From positions 1 to 64,000 of the forward strand of contig NZ_FNFU01000008.1 in NCBI RefSeq assembly GCF_900101115.1: 64,000 bases of DNA, read 5' to 3'. The notes under the pieces are model-generated. The model had not been told where the DNA came from, searched no databases, and was given only the letters and a program-made list of their open reading frames with translations. Both the position numbers and the translations under genes were made by a program. This stretch comes from Cryobacterium psychrotolerans. GTDB lineage: Bacteria > Actinomycetota > Actinomycetes > Actinomycetales > Microbacteriaceae. Numbering within the stretch: position 1 is the first letter of the stretch; the number at the start of each line of letters is the position of its first letter. Shown piece after piece: positions 43,511 through 50,778 of the stretch.

Positions 43511-44977
43511 CTAGTGCGTCTCCAGGCCCGCGAGGCGCAACGCAAACAGGCTGGTGGCCTGGCCGTCGACGGTGTCAAGCTGCACTCGGAGCAGGTTCTC
43601 GATCTGGCGAAGCCGGTAATTGAGCGTGTTGCGGTGGATGAACAGCGCGTCGCACGTTCGGGACGGTTGGGCGTTATGGCGCAGATACGTGCTCAGTGTG
43701 TCGAGGAGTTGGCTTGAGCGTTTGCTGTCATGTTCGACCAGCGGGGCGAGGAACCTGTGCGCGGCTTCACGCGCCCCACGGCCCGCGGTCGCGGTGACGA
43801 CGGCGCTCAGCCCGAGGTCTGGCGCGAGCTGAGGCCGCTCGATGTGTCGCACAAGGTCGAGCGCGTGAACGACCGAGAGCCGCAACTCGAAGAGGCTTGT
43901 GGTGGGTGCTTTAAGTACGAGCGGCTGTCTTGCGTGGATCCGAAGGAGTCGCTGGGCGACCGTGTCGAAGTCTTCCCGCGGCAGCTGCGCAAAGGCGACC
44001 AGTCGGCCGTCGAACTCGGTAACGCGCACCGTGTGGAAGGTGTCATGCAATGCGACTCGGAGCTGCCATGACGTGGACGCGAATTCGCCGCTCATGTCGG
44101 CGACGAGGAGGGTGGTCTCGGAGCGCCGGTCGAGCCCGAGCGTGTTGAATGCTTTGGTGACGTCGGTGTGGGTCGCTTCTTCCCAGGCCTCGCAAACGGT
44201 CACGAGGAGCTTGATTTCCTGATGTCGGCTCGCATCGACGACGACGGAGCGATTGAGCTGCAGCGCGATGATAGACGCGACCGGCCCGAGAAGTGATGCC
44301 AGCGGGGTGTCATTATCGGGTTGCCGTACGGCGAGGTGGCACGGGTTGTTGAGCCCCATGGGGAGGGGGATGTTGAGTACTCCTGCCCTGGGCTTCTTGC
44401 TGATTCCGGGTGCCCAGGACACGATCTCCGGGTACTGGGCGATCACCGTCCCGTAGGCGTCGTAAACCGCGAGCGGAGTTTGAACCGTGTCGAAGACTGC
44501 GGCGAGCAGGGTGACGACTTCGGCGCCCTTGTTCGCGAGCCGCGCGCACTCGTCCGCGAGGGTCCAGCCGCGGTTCACGACAACGAGGCGTTCTGCCTGC
44601 ATGACACTTTCGACATGCCGGTCCACCTGGAGCGGCGGCACGACGGAGGGGACTTCGAGCAGCGGCACGTCGTACGTGGCGCAGGCGGTGACGAGCCCTG
44701 GCGGAAGCACCCGGTGGGCCATCCCCGTCGCGAAAACGATCGCCGAAACGGGCACGTCGGCCAGGCGCTCGACGAAGGCATCCCAGGTTCGTTCTTCGCT
44801 GAAGTTCATTCCGATGCCGCTGGTGAGCAGGAGCGAGTCGGGATCGAGGTAAGGGGTTGGATCCATGAGTTCGGTAGGTGAGCAGCCGCTCACTTCGCAC
44901 TCAAGCCGAGCCTTCGTTGATGGCGTCTGGAGCCGGAGTTGAAGGGAAGGCTCAAGGAGAAGGTCAACAACGCGCAT
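43511..44977 (-). CDS. PucR-type transcriptional regulator, second
   Basis: 488 residues from ATG at 44977 (GAGG 7-10 bases upstream). An N-terminal PucR sensory domain (MRVVDLLLEPSLQLRLQTP..., then TSGIGMNF and PPGLVTACATYDVPLLEVP) is followed by a GGDEF-like middle and the C-terminal helix-turn-helix STYLRHNAQPSRTCDALFIHRNTLNYRLRQIENLLRV. Unlike the first PucR it has the full N-terminal domain. It is divergent from pxpA with only 97 bases between; the TTGT-N8-ACAA site lies there. It probably controls pxpA-pxpC and perhaps the permease. Confidence 0.9.
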   Translation of the reverse strand: MRVVDLLLEPSLQLRLQTPSTKARLECEVSGCSPTELMDPTPYLDPDSLLLTSGIGMNFSEERTWDAFVERLADVPVSAIVFATGMAHRVLPPGLVTACATYDVPLLEVPSVVPPLQVDRHVESVMQAERLVVVNRGWTLADECARLANKGAEVVTLLAAVFDTVQTPLAVYDAYGTVIAQYPEIVSWAPGISKKPRAGVLNIPLPMGLNNPCHLAVRQPDNDTPLASLLGPVASIIALQLNRSVVVDASRHQEIKLLVTVCEAWEEATHTDVTKAFNTLGLDRRSETTLLVADMSGEFASTSWQLRVALHDTFHTVRVTEFDGRLVAFAQLPREDFDTVAQRLLRIHARQPLVLKAPTTSLFELRLSVVHALDLVRHIERPQLAPDLGLSAVVTATAGRGAREAAHRFLAPLVEHDSKRSSQLLDTLSTYLRHNAQPSRTCDALFIHRNTLNYRLRQIENLLRVQLDTVDGQATSLFALRLAGLETH

Positions 44978-44991
44978 CAAAACCTCATTTT

Positions 44992-45007
44992 TTGTAAGCC
45001 TGCACAA
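44992..45007. promoter_or_regulatory. TTGT-N8-ACAA operator candidate between pucR2 and pxpA
   Basis: TTGTAAGCCTGCACAA. It has the same half-sites and spacing as the core of the palindrome at 41780-41801, and both share GCACAA in the right half. It lies 15 bases upstream of the second PucR start and 67 bases before pxpA. Confidence 0.55.
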
Positions 45008-45074
45008 ATTTAGCTCAAAGCTTAGGGCAATTGCCTACTGGGAGCGACTCGGGGTGCGGGCGTAGCGTGAGTTT

Positions 45075-45812
45075 ATGCTTCCTGCACAACGACGTTCAGA
45101 AATTCTGATTAATTCCGACATGGGTGAAGCGTTCGGTCTCCACAGCTTCGGCAACGACGAGGCCCTCATGGCGTTAATCGACGTGGCCAACGTCGCCTGC
45201 GGATTCCACTCCGGTGATCCGGACACGATGGATGCCACAGTGGCCCTGGCCAGGAAGCACGGCGTTCGCGTCGGTGCACACCCTGGCTTGCCCGACCTGG
45301 TCGGCTTCGGCCGCCGCGAAATGAAGCTCAACCCCGAAGAGGTTGAGTCCATCATCCGCTACCAGGTCGGCGCTCTCACTGGGTTTCTCGACAAGTACGA
45401 CATGCCCCTCAACCACATCAAGCCCCACGGCTCGCTCTACGGCATGCTCGCCCGTGACGAAGCCCTCATGCAGGGCGCCGTGAACGTTGCAAAAACCTAC
45501 GGGGTGCCCGTGTTCGGGATCGCCGGCAGCGCGCACCAGCGCGTGGCCGAGCGTGAAGGCGTCGAATTTGTTGGCGAGCTGTATGTGGACCTGGACTACA
45601 ACCCGGAGGGTGGACTCATCATCCTTCGCCGCCCCGAGCACACCGACCCCGGAGCAGCCTCAGCACGTGTGCGTCGCGTGCTCGAAAACGGCACGGTTGC
45701 CGCGGTCGACGGTACGCTGCTCGAAATTCCCTTCGGCAGCGTCTGTGTCCACTCGGACACTCCCAACTCGCCGGAGGTCGCGGAGGCAGTCCGCGCGGCG
45801 CTGCGCGACTGA
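45075..45812 (+). CDS. pxpA: 5-oxoprolinase subunit A (LamB/YcsF family)
   Basis: 245 residues, standard length. Family motifs: ILINSDMGEAFG, NVACGFHSGDPDTM, VGAHPGLPDLVGFGRREM, HIKPHGSLYGML and GELYVDLDYNPEG. With PxpB and PxpC it forms the ATP-dependent 5-oxoprolinase that opens 5-oxoproline to glutamate. It is the first gene of an operon with biotin genes interposed before pxpB. A 10-bp tandem repeat follows in the 93-base gap to the biotin carrier gene. Confidence 0.93.
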   Translation: MLPAQRRSEILINSDMGEAFGLHSFGNDEALMALIDVANVACGFHSGDPDTMDATVALARKHGVRVGAHPGLPDLVGFGRREMKLNPEEVESIIRYQVGALTGFLDKYDMPLNHIKPHGSLYGMLARDEALMQGAVNVAKTYGVPVFGIAGSAHQRVAEREGVEFVGELYVDLDYNPEGGLIILRRPEHTDPGAASARVRRVLENGTVAAVDGTLLEIPFGSVCVHSDTPNSPEVAEAVRAALRD

Positions 45813-45820
45813 CTGCCTGA

Positions 45821-45847
45821 ACCCACCTGGACCCACCTGGACCCACC
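45821..45847. repeat. 10-bp tandem repeat between pxpA and the biotin carrier gene
   Basis: ACCCACCTGG occurs at 45821-45830 and 45831-45840, followed by a partial third unit (ACCCACC). It probably arose by slippage in the intercistronic gap. Confidence 0.75.
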
Positions 45848-45905
45848 GCACGCGAAGCGCCGACAGCGCCTGTGCCACCCAAGATCTCCCAATGAAAGAG
45901 AGCAC

Positions 45906-46142
45906 ATGAGCGAGAACATCATCTCCCCGCTGCCCGGTATTTTCTACCGCAAGCCCGGCCCCGGCAAAGACCCCTACGTGAACGAAGGTGACACCGTCGA
46001 GGCGGGCCAGACCATTGGCCTCATCGAGATCATGAAGCAGTTCAGCGAGGTGCGCGCCGAGACCGCCGGCGTCCTCACAAGGTTTGAAATTGAAGACTTC
46101 GGCATGGTCAACCCCGGTGACGTCATCGCCGTGACCAACTAG
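45906..46142 (+). CDS. biotin carboxyl carrier protein (biotin/lipoyl domain)
   Basis: 78 residues, a lone biotinyl domain. The modification site is Lys in GLIEIMKQFSEV (residues 44-46 IMK, in place of the commoner AMKM). The preceding GDTVEAGQTIGLIE and following GVLTRFEIEDFGMVNPGDVIAVTN hairpin strands are intact. The EIMK form occurs in carriers tied to urea-amidolyase/5-oxoprolinase-like clusters, as far as I recall. With the next gene it gives a complete biotin carboxylation half-reaction inside the pxp operon. Confidence 0.9.
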   Translation: MSENIISPLPGIFYRKPGPGKDPYVNEGDTVEAGQTIGLIEIMKQFSEVRAETAGVLTRFEIEDFGMVNPGDVIAVTN

Positions 46143-46176
46143 TGCCAACGATGCACCCTAATCACGGGATTACTTC

Positions 46177-47532
46177 ATGAAGAAACTGCTCGTAGCCAAC
46201 CGCGGCGAGATCGCGGTCCGCATCATCCGCACCGCCCATGAAATGGGCATCGTCGTCGTCGCCGTCGTCAGCGAGGCCGACAAGACGTCATACGCCGCCG
46301 AACTCGCCGACGAAGTTATCGTCATTGGACCGGCGCCCGCCAGCCTCAGCTATCTCAACCAGGACGCCGTCCTCAAAGCCGCCATTGAGAGTGGCGCCGA
46401 CGCGGTGCATCCCGGCTACGGCTTCCTCTCGGAGAATGCGGCATTCGCCCGCAAGGTCATCGCAGCCGGAATCACCTGGGTCGGCCCGTCACCGGAATCC
46501 ATCGAACTCATGGGCGATAAGTCCCGGGCCCGTCAAGCCGCAATCGACGCCGGCGTTCCCACGCTTCGCGGCACGGAGGGGGCGCTCCGCGACGGCGACG
46601 ACATTGTCAGCATCGCTGCCGGAATTGGGTACCCGCTGGTCGTGAAGGCGTCCGCCGGTGGTGGTGGCCGGGGGATCCGCCTGGTCGCAAGCCCCGCCGA
46701 CCTCGTTTCCACGGTCGGAATCGCGCAGGCGGAGGCGCTCGCCGCATTCAACTCGTCAGACGTCTATTTCGAACTCTTTGTCACGAGAGCCCGCCACGTT
46801 GAGGTGCAGATTTTTGGTGACGGGGAAAACTATGTGCACCTGGGCGACCGCGACTGCTCCATGCAGCGCCGCCAGCAGAAAGTGCTCGAAGAGGCTCCGG
46901 CGCCCGGGCTGCCGGACCATGTGCGTCAGCTGATGCGGGACTCGTCTGTTGACCTTGCGCGTCAGGCCTCGTACGTCGGCGCCGGGACCGTCGAGTTCCT
47001 CTACGATCCCGAGACCGAGGAAGTGGCGTTCATTGAGATGAACACACGGCTTCAGGTCGAGCACCCCATCACCGAGGCGATCACGGGCATCGACCTCGTG
47101 CGCGAACAGTTGCGCATCGCCTCCGGCGAGAAGCTCGGTTACTCGCAGGAGGACGTCGCCTTCACCGGGCACGCGCTGGAGTTCCGAATCAACGCCGAAG
47201 ACCCCAGCAACAACTTCATGCCCAGCCCGGGAGTGATCTCCTCCCTCCACCTGCCAGGTGGTCCAGGGGTGCGAGTCGACTTCGGCTTCATCGCAGGCAA
47301 CGCCGTGGCACCCTTCTACGACTCGCTCCTGGGCAAAATCATCGTGTGGGCGCCCACCCGCGACCTGGCGATTTCGCGCGCCGAACGCGTTCTCGGCGAG
47401 GCGCGCATCGAGGGTGTCAAAACCACCGCAGGACTGTTGCGCACGCTCGTCGCACTCGACGACTTCCGTCAGGTCACCCACCACACCGCTTACATCGAAT
47501 CCGTACCCGACTTGTTGGGAGTACCCGCATGA
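46177..47532 (+). CDS. accC: biotin carboxylase (AccC-type)
   Basis: 451 residues. ATP-grasp features: KKLLVANRGEIAVRIIRTAHEMGI at the N-terminus, HPGYGFLSENAAFA, the Gly-rich loop VKASAGGGGRGIRLV, HVEVQIFGDG, DRDCSMQRRQQKVLEEAP, FIEMNTRLQVEHPITEAITGIDLV (Arg in NTRLQVEH) and the AccC C-terminal domain. It carboxylates biotin on the neighbouring carrier using bicarbonate and ATP. As a dedicated copy inside a pxp operon it may be distinct from the acetyl-CoA carboxylase subunit. It overlaps pxpB by 4 bases (ATGA). Confidence 0.93.
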   Translation: MKKLLVANRGEIAVRIIRTAHEMGIVVVAVVSEADKTSYAAELADEVIVIGPAPASLSYLNQDAVLKAAIESGADAVHPGYGFLSENAAFARKVIAAGITWVGPSPESIELMGDKSRARQAAIDAGVPTLRGTEGALRDGDDIVSIAAGIGYPLVVKASAGGGGRGIRLVASPADLVSTVGIAQAEALAAFNSSDVYFELFVTRARHVEVQIFGDGENYVHLGDRDCSMQRRQQKVLEEAPAPGLPDHVRQLMRDSSVDLARQASYVGAGTVEFLYDPETEEVAFIEMNTRLQVEHPITEAITGIDLVREQLRIASGEKLGYSQEDVAFTGHALEFRINAEDPSNNFMPSPGVISSLHLPGGPGVRVDFGFIAGNAVAPFYDSLLGKIIVWAPTRDLAISRAERVLGEARIEGVKTTAGLLRTLVALDDFRQVTHHTAYIESVPDLLGVPA

Positions 47533-48422
47533 CGCAACAATCCCAGGCGCGCTACACGTGGGGCGGCGACGAGTTCCTCTTCATTGAAATCGCGGAAGGG
47601 ATGTCTCTCGAGGCCAACTTCATCTCGAACAGCATCGCGAACGCACTCGAAGCGAAGGCACTGGACGGGGTCATCGACATCTGCCCCGCAAATGCGTCAC
47701 TCCTGATCCGCTTCAACCCGGATACGCTCCCACCCGCCGAGCTCGAACAGGTGGCGCGTTCCCTCGAGGCAGAGGTGCGTGCATCCACCAGGCAAGTGCT
47801 GGAAACCCGCATCGTTGAAATTCCCGTTTGGTACAACGACCCGTACACGAACGAGACCGGTGCGCGCTTTCGTGCCGGCTACCACCAGCGACCCGAGGGC
47901 AACGACCTCGACTATGCCGCCGAAGTGAACAATCTTGCCGACGCCGCCGAATTCATCAAGCGGCACCACGAATCGCCCTGGCTCGTTTCCATGGTTGGTT
48001 TCGTGGCCGGTCTGCCGTTCCTCTATCAGCTCGTCGACCGCGAGCACCAGCTCGAGGTGCCAAAATACCTCAGCCCCCGCACCGATACCCCCGCCCTGAC
48101 GATCGGTCACGGCGGATGCTTCAGCTGCATCTACTCGGTGCGCGGCGCGGGCGGCTACCAGATGTTCGGTGTTGCCGCCGCTCCCATCTTCGACCCGGGT
48201 CAGGAGCTGGCAGACTTCGCGGACTTCATGGTCTTCTTCAAGCCCGGCGACATCGTCAAGTTCAAGCCAGTCGACGAGGCCGAATACAAGCGCATTCAAG
48301 CCGAGGTCGAGGCGGGCACATTCACCTATCGGCAGGCGCCGGTTTCGTTTGATCTGGCAGCGGCACTCGCTGACCCCGAAGGCTACAAGGCGACGCTTCT
48401 GGAGGCGCTCAATGGCATTTGA
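47529..48422 (+). CDS. pxpB: 5-oxoprolinase subunit B / allophanate hydrolase subunit 1 family
   Basis: 297 residues from ATG at 47529. AHS1 (KipI-like) domain: YTWGGDEFLFIEI, the ETRIVEIPVWYNDPY segment, FLYQLVDREHQLEVPK and GHGGCFSCIYSVRGAGGYQMFGVAAAPIFDP. The family was first named from urea amidolyase and kinase-inhibitor work, but in PxpABC it is a 5-oxoprolinase subunit. At nearly 300 residues it is longer than the usual 220-240, with an extended C-terminal part after VFFKPGDIVKFKPVDEAEY. Its stop overlaps pxpC by 11 bases. Confidence 0.88.
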   Translation: MTQQSQARYTWGGDEFLFIEIAEGMSLEANFISNSIANALEAKALDGVIDICPANASLLIRFNPDTLPPAELEQVARSLEAEVRASTRQVLETRIVEIPVWYNDPYTNETGARFRAGYHQRPEGNDLDYAAEVNNLADAAEFIKRHHESPWLVSMVGFVAGLPFLYQLVDREHQLEVPKYLSPRTDTPALTIGHGGCFSCIYSVRGAGGYQMFGVAAAPIFDPGQELADFADFMVFFKPGDIVKFKPVDEAEYKRIQAEVEAGTFTYRQAPVSFDLAAALADPEGYKATLLEALNGI

Positions 48423-49377
48423 AATTCGAGAGCCAGGCCTCTCCACCACAGTGCAGGACCAGGGCCGGATCGGCTATTACCGTTACGGGATCCCCCAGGG
48501 CGGGGCCATGGATCAGTACTCCGCCTCTCTCGGTAACCGCCTTGTTGGCAATACCCCTGCAGAGGCCGTGCTCGAGTGCACCTACATCGGCCCCAGGGTT
48601 GTGACGACGACGGATGCCATAGTTGCCGTCACGGGCGCGCCCGTCGACGTGTTCATCAACGGCATGCCTGCCCCCCAGTACGCACGCCTGGCGCTCGCGG
48701 CAGGAGACGAGCTGCGGTTCGGCGTGATTCAAGGCGGCACGAAATACTTCATTGCGGTGCACGGCGGCATAGACGTGCCATCGGTACTCGGGTCGCGCTC
48801 CACCTACCCGATTGGGGCAATCGGCGGATTTGAGGGCAGGGCGCTCGCCGCCAATGACGTGCTGCCTGTGGGTGCGCCGATTGACAATGGGTTGCCCGTT
48901 TTGGCAACGATTGCAGAGGAAGACCGGCCGGTCTTCTCGCGCGATGTGAGCGTGCGCGTCATGCTCGGTCTCTATGACCACCACCTCTCCCAGGAGGGGA
49001 TCGACAACCTCTTGAACGCCGAGTGGACACTGACCCCGGTTGCCGACCGGATGGGTCTGCGCTACAGCGGCCCGGGTGTCCAGTGGCGGGAGCGCGAACA
49101 GCCGTTCGGCGCCGGCCAGGACCCGTCGAACATTGTGGATGCCGGGTATGCCGTGGGTTCGATCCAGATTCCGGGCGGCACCCAGCCGATCATCCTGCAC
49201 CGCGACGCGGTGTCGGGCGGAGGCTACGCGATGGTCGCCACCGTGATTTCAACCGACATGGACCTTGTGGCGCGGTGTGCGCCGGGCACAAAGACGCGCT
49301 TCGTGGCCGTCACGATGGATCAGGCGCTCGAGGCCCGGCACGAACACGCTGCGCAGGTCGCGAAGATCTGGTCGTAG
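48412..49377 (+). CDS. pxpC: 5-oxoprolinase subunit C / biotin-dependent carboxyltransferase family (AHS2)
   Basis: 321 residues from ATG at 48412 (GGAGGCG upstream inside pxpB). AHS2 motifs: EPGLSTTVQDQGRIGYYRYGIPQGGAMDQYSASLGNRLVGN, AVTGAPVDVFINGMP, YFIAVHGGIDVPSVLGSRSTYPIGAIGGFEGR and the C-terminal IQIPGGTQPIILHRDAVSGGGYAMVATVIS. Together with PxpA and PxpB it opens a 5-oxoproline-like lactam. The homologous domain in urea carboxylase accepts the carboxyl group from biotin, and here biotin genes are in the same operon. Confidence 0.9.
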   Translation: MAFEIREPGLSTTVQDQGRIGYYRYGIPQGGAMDQYSASLGNRLVGNTPAEAVLECTYIGPRVVTTTDAIVAVTGAPVDVFINGMPAPQYARLALAAGDELRFGVIQGGTKYFIAVHGGIDVPSVLGSRSTYPIGAIGGFEGRALAANDVLPVGAPIDNGLPVLATIAEEDRPVFSRDVSVRVMLGLYDHHLSQEGIDNLLNAEWTLTPVADRMGLRYSGPGVQWREREQPFGAGQDPSNIVDAGYAVGSIQIPGGTQPIILHRDAVSGGGYAMVATVISTDMDLVARCAPGTKTRFVAVTMDQALEARHEHAAQVAKIWS

Positions 49378-49439
49378 GTCGGCTGCCCCCGATTCTGCAC
49401 GATGAGCCTGAATTGCCCCAATGCTGAAGGAGATAGACA

Positions 49440-49628
49440 ATGCCGTTCGTGACTGTGAAGGTCTTCGAAGACCGCTTGTCGGATGATGAGTTTGCGGGCC
49501 GGCTGACATCGGCGGTGACCGAAGCTGTGGTGTCCGTGTGCGGCGAAAGCTCACGAGAGAACACCTGGGTAGTAGTCGAGGGCGTGCCTCGAAGTCACTG
49601 GTCGTTCGGTGGGGAGCGAAAGCTCTAG
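49440..49628 (+). CDS. 4-oxalocrotonate tautomerase family protein
   Basis: 62 residues, the usual size. Pro directly after the initiator Met (MPFVTVKVFEDRLS) is the catalytic base of the family, and the VVVEGVPRSHWSFGGE end matches the conserved C-terminal half. AGGAG lies 7-11 bases upstream. It closes the pxp operon (62-base gap) and may tautomerise an intermediate of the same pathway; which one cannot be told. Confidence 0.85.
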   Translation: MPFVTVKVFEDRLSDDEFAGRLTSAVTEAVVSVCGESSRENTWVVVEGVPRSHWSFGGERKL

Positions 49629-49733
49629 CTGTCAATCGGAAACCGGCGAGCTACGGACGGCGTCGCGGCCCCTTTTGGGGTGAGCGCGGGCCGTGCGCCT
49701 GCTGGCATAGTGGTCAGGGCGAAGGGGGCCACG

Positions 49734-50618
49734 ATGAGCGAACGCGACAGCATGGTCTCCGTCCATGGCGGCCTGTCCCGCCGATCCGTCGTCGCCGGCG
49801 GCCTGTCGATGGCCGCGTTCGGCGCCGTCGCCTCGAACCTCTTCGACGGCGACCCGGCCTGGGCGGCGACCTGGCCCACGGTCGCCCCAACGCAGTCCCT
49901 CGCGACGGTGGTCGCGACGGCGCGGCTCCAGACCGGCAAGGCGTCCCTGGCCTGCCCGGCGACGGAGGGCTGGTCCAGCCGCTCCACCGCCGTGGGGTGG
50001 TGCGATCGATTCGTCAACTGGTTTCTTCGGGCCAACGGGGCGCCGCAGGCCCTCGGCTGCACGGCGCTCTACAAGGCCTATGCCGCCCTCGGGCGCACGG
50101 GCACGGTCGCCAATCCGGGCGCCCTGATGTTCATGGACTGGAGCGGCACCGGCACCATGCAGCACGTCGGCCTGGTCACCGACATCGGCGGGGGACGCAT
50201 CCGCACGATCGAGGGCAATACCACCCCGACCGTTCTGCCGGTCGGTGCGTACGGCAACGGCACCGTGCAGAACAAGGACCGCACGCTCAATCGCCCCAGG
50301 AACCAGTGGTTCGCCTACCCGGTCTACCTCGGCTACGACTCGATGACCGGGGTCAGTTCCCCCGGTCAGTCCATTCAAACCCCCATCGCGCAAAGGAACA
50401 ACGGCATGTCATCTCTCTACTCCACGAAGGACGCAATCGGCACGATCTATGCGCTCGCGGGAGACGGCCGCGGCCGCGCCGCCTGGCTCGAGACCCGCGA
50501 CACGGCCCTCGCGACGGCGTGGGCCGGGCAGCACGGCGTTGCCGCCTACCTGAGCCCGGGCACGTTCACGGCCTGGAAGGCCAGCTACCTGTCGGCCGAA
50601 CCCACCGTCGCCGGCTAG
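49734..50618 (+). CDS. Tat-exported CHAP-domain protein
   Basis: 294 residues from ATG at 49734 (AAGGGGG upstream). A twin-arginine signal (LSRRSVVAGGLSMAAFGAVAS) is followed by a likely cleavage near WAA. The central CHAP-like cysteine peptidase/amidase region has the Cys in GWCDRFVNWFLRANG (Cys near residue 85) and the His in MQHVGLVTDIGGGRIRTIEGN. The C-terminal quarter (MSSLYSTKDAIGTIYALAGDGRGRAAWLETRDTALATAWA) is a separate, unrecognised segment. Probable peptidoglycan hydrolase or amidase acting outside the cell. Confidence 0.82.
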   Translation: MSERDSMVSVHGGLSRRSVVAGGLSMAAFGAVASNLFDGDPAWAATWPTVAPTQSLATVVATARLQTGKASLACPATEGWSSRSTAVGWCDRFVNWFLRANGAPQALGCTALYKAYAALGRTGTVANPGALMFMDWSGTGTMQHVGLVTDIGGGRIRTIEGNTTPTVLPVGAYGNGTVQNKDRTLNRPRNQWFAYPVYLGYDSMTGVSSPGQSIQTPIAQRNNGMSSLYSTKDAIGTIYALAGDGRGRAAWLETRDTALATAWAGQHGVAAYLSPGTFTAWKASYLSAEPTVAG

Positions 50619-50778
50619 ACGCGCGGGGATTGCCGGGCTTTTTGGGGGTACTCCGACGCTGGCTCCAGCCCCTCGGGCGTTGTTAGGCTCCGACTCGGGA
50701 GTGGGGCCGTGCTCGCGTGATTTCGGCAGCCATGAGCGAATCGGACTTCTGGAATGTCCGAACAACCTGGGGGAATCA

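Noticed and set aside
47529-49377. PxpB/PxpC as KipI/KipA sporulation kinase inhibitor and antagonist
   Set aside because: The old Kip names come from Bacillus; pxpA and biotin genes in the same operon argue for lactam metabolism, and actinobacteria lack KinA.
35708-49680. Integration of the cyclic-amide island at tRNA-Ser(GCU) with an att duplication
   Set aside because: I looked for a repeat of the tRNA 3' end (ACCGTGGGTTCAAATCCCAC) around 49.4-49.9 kb and found none, and no integrase is present. The composition shift still makes transfer plausible, but not by this route on present evidence.
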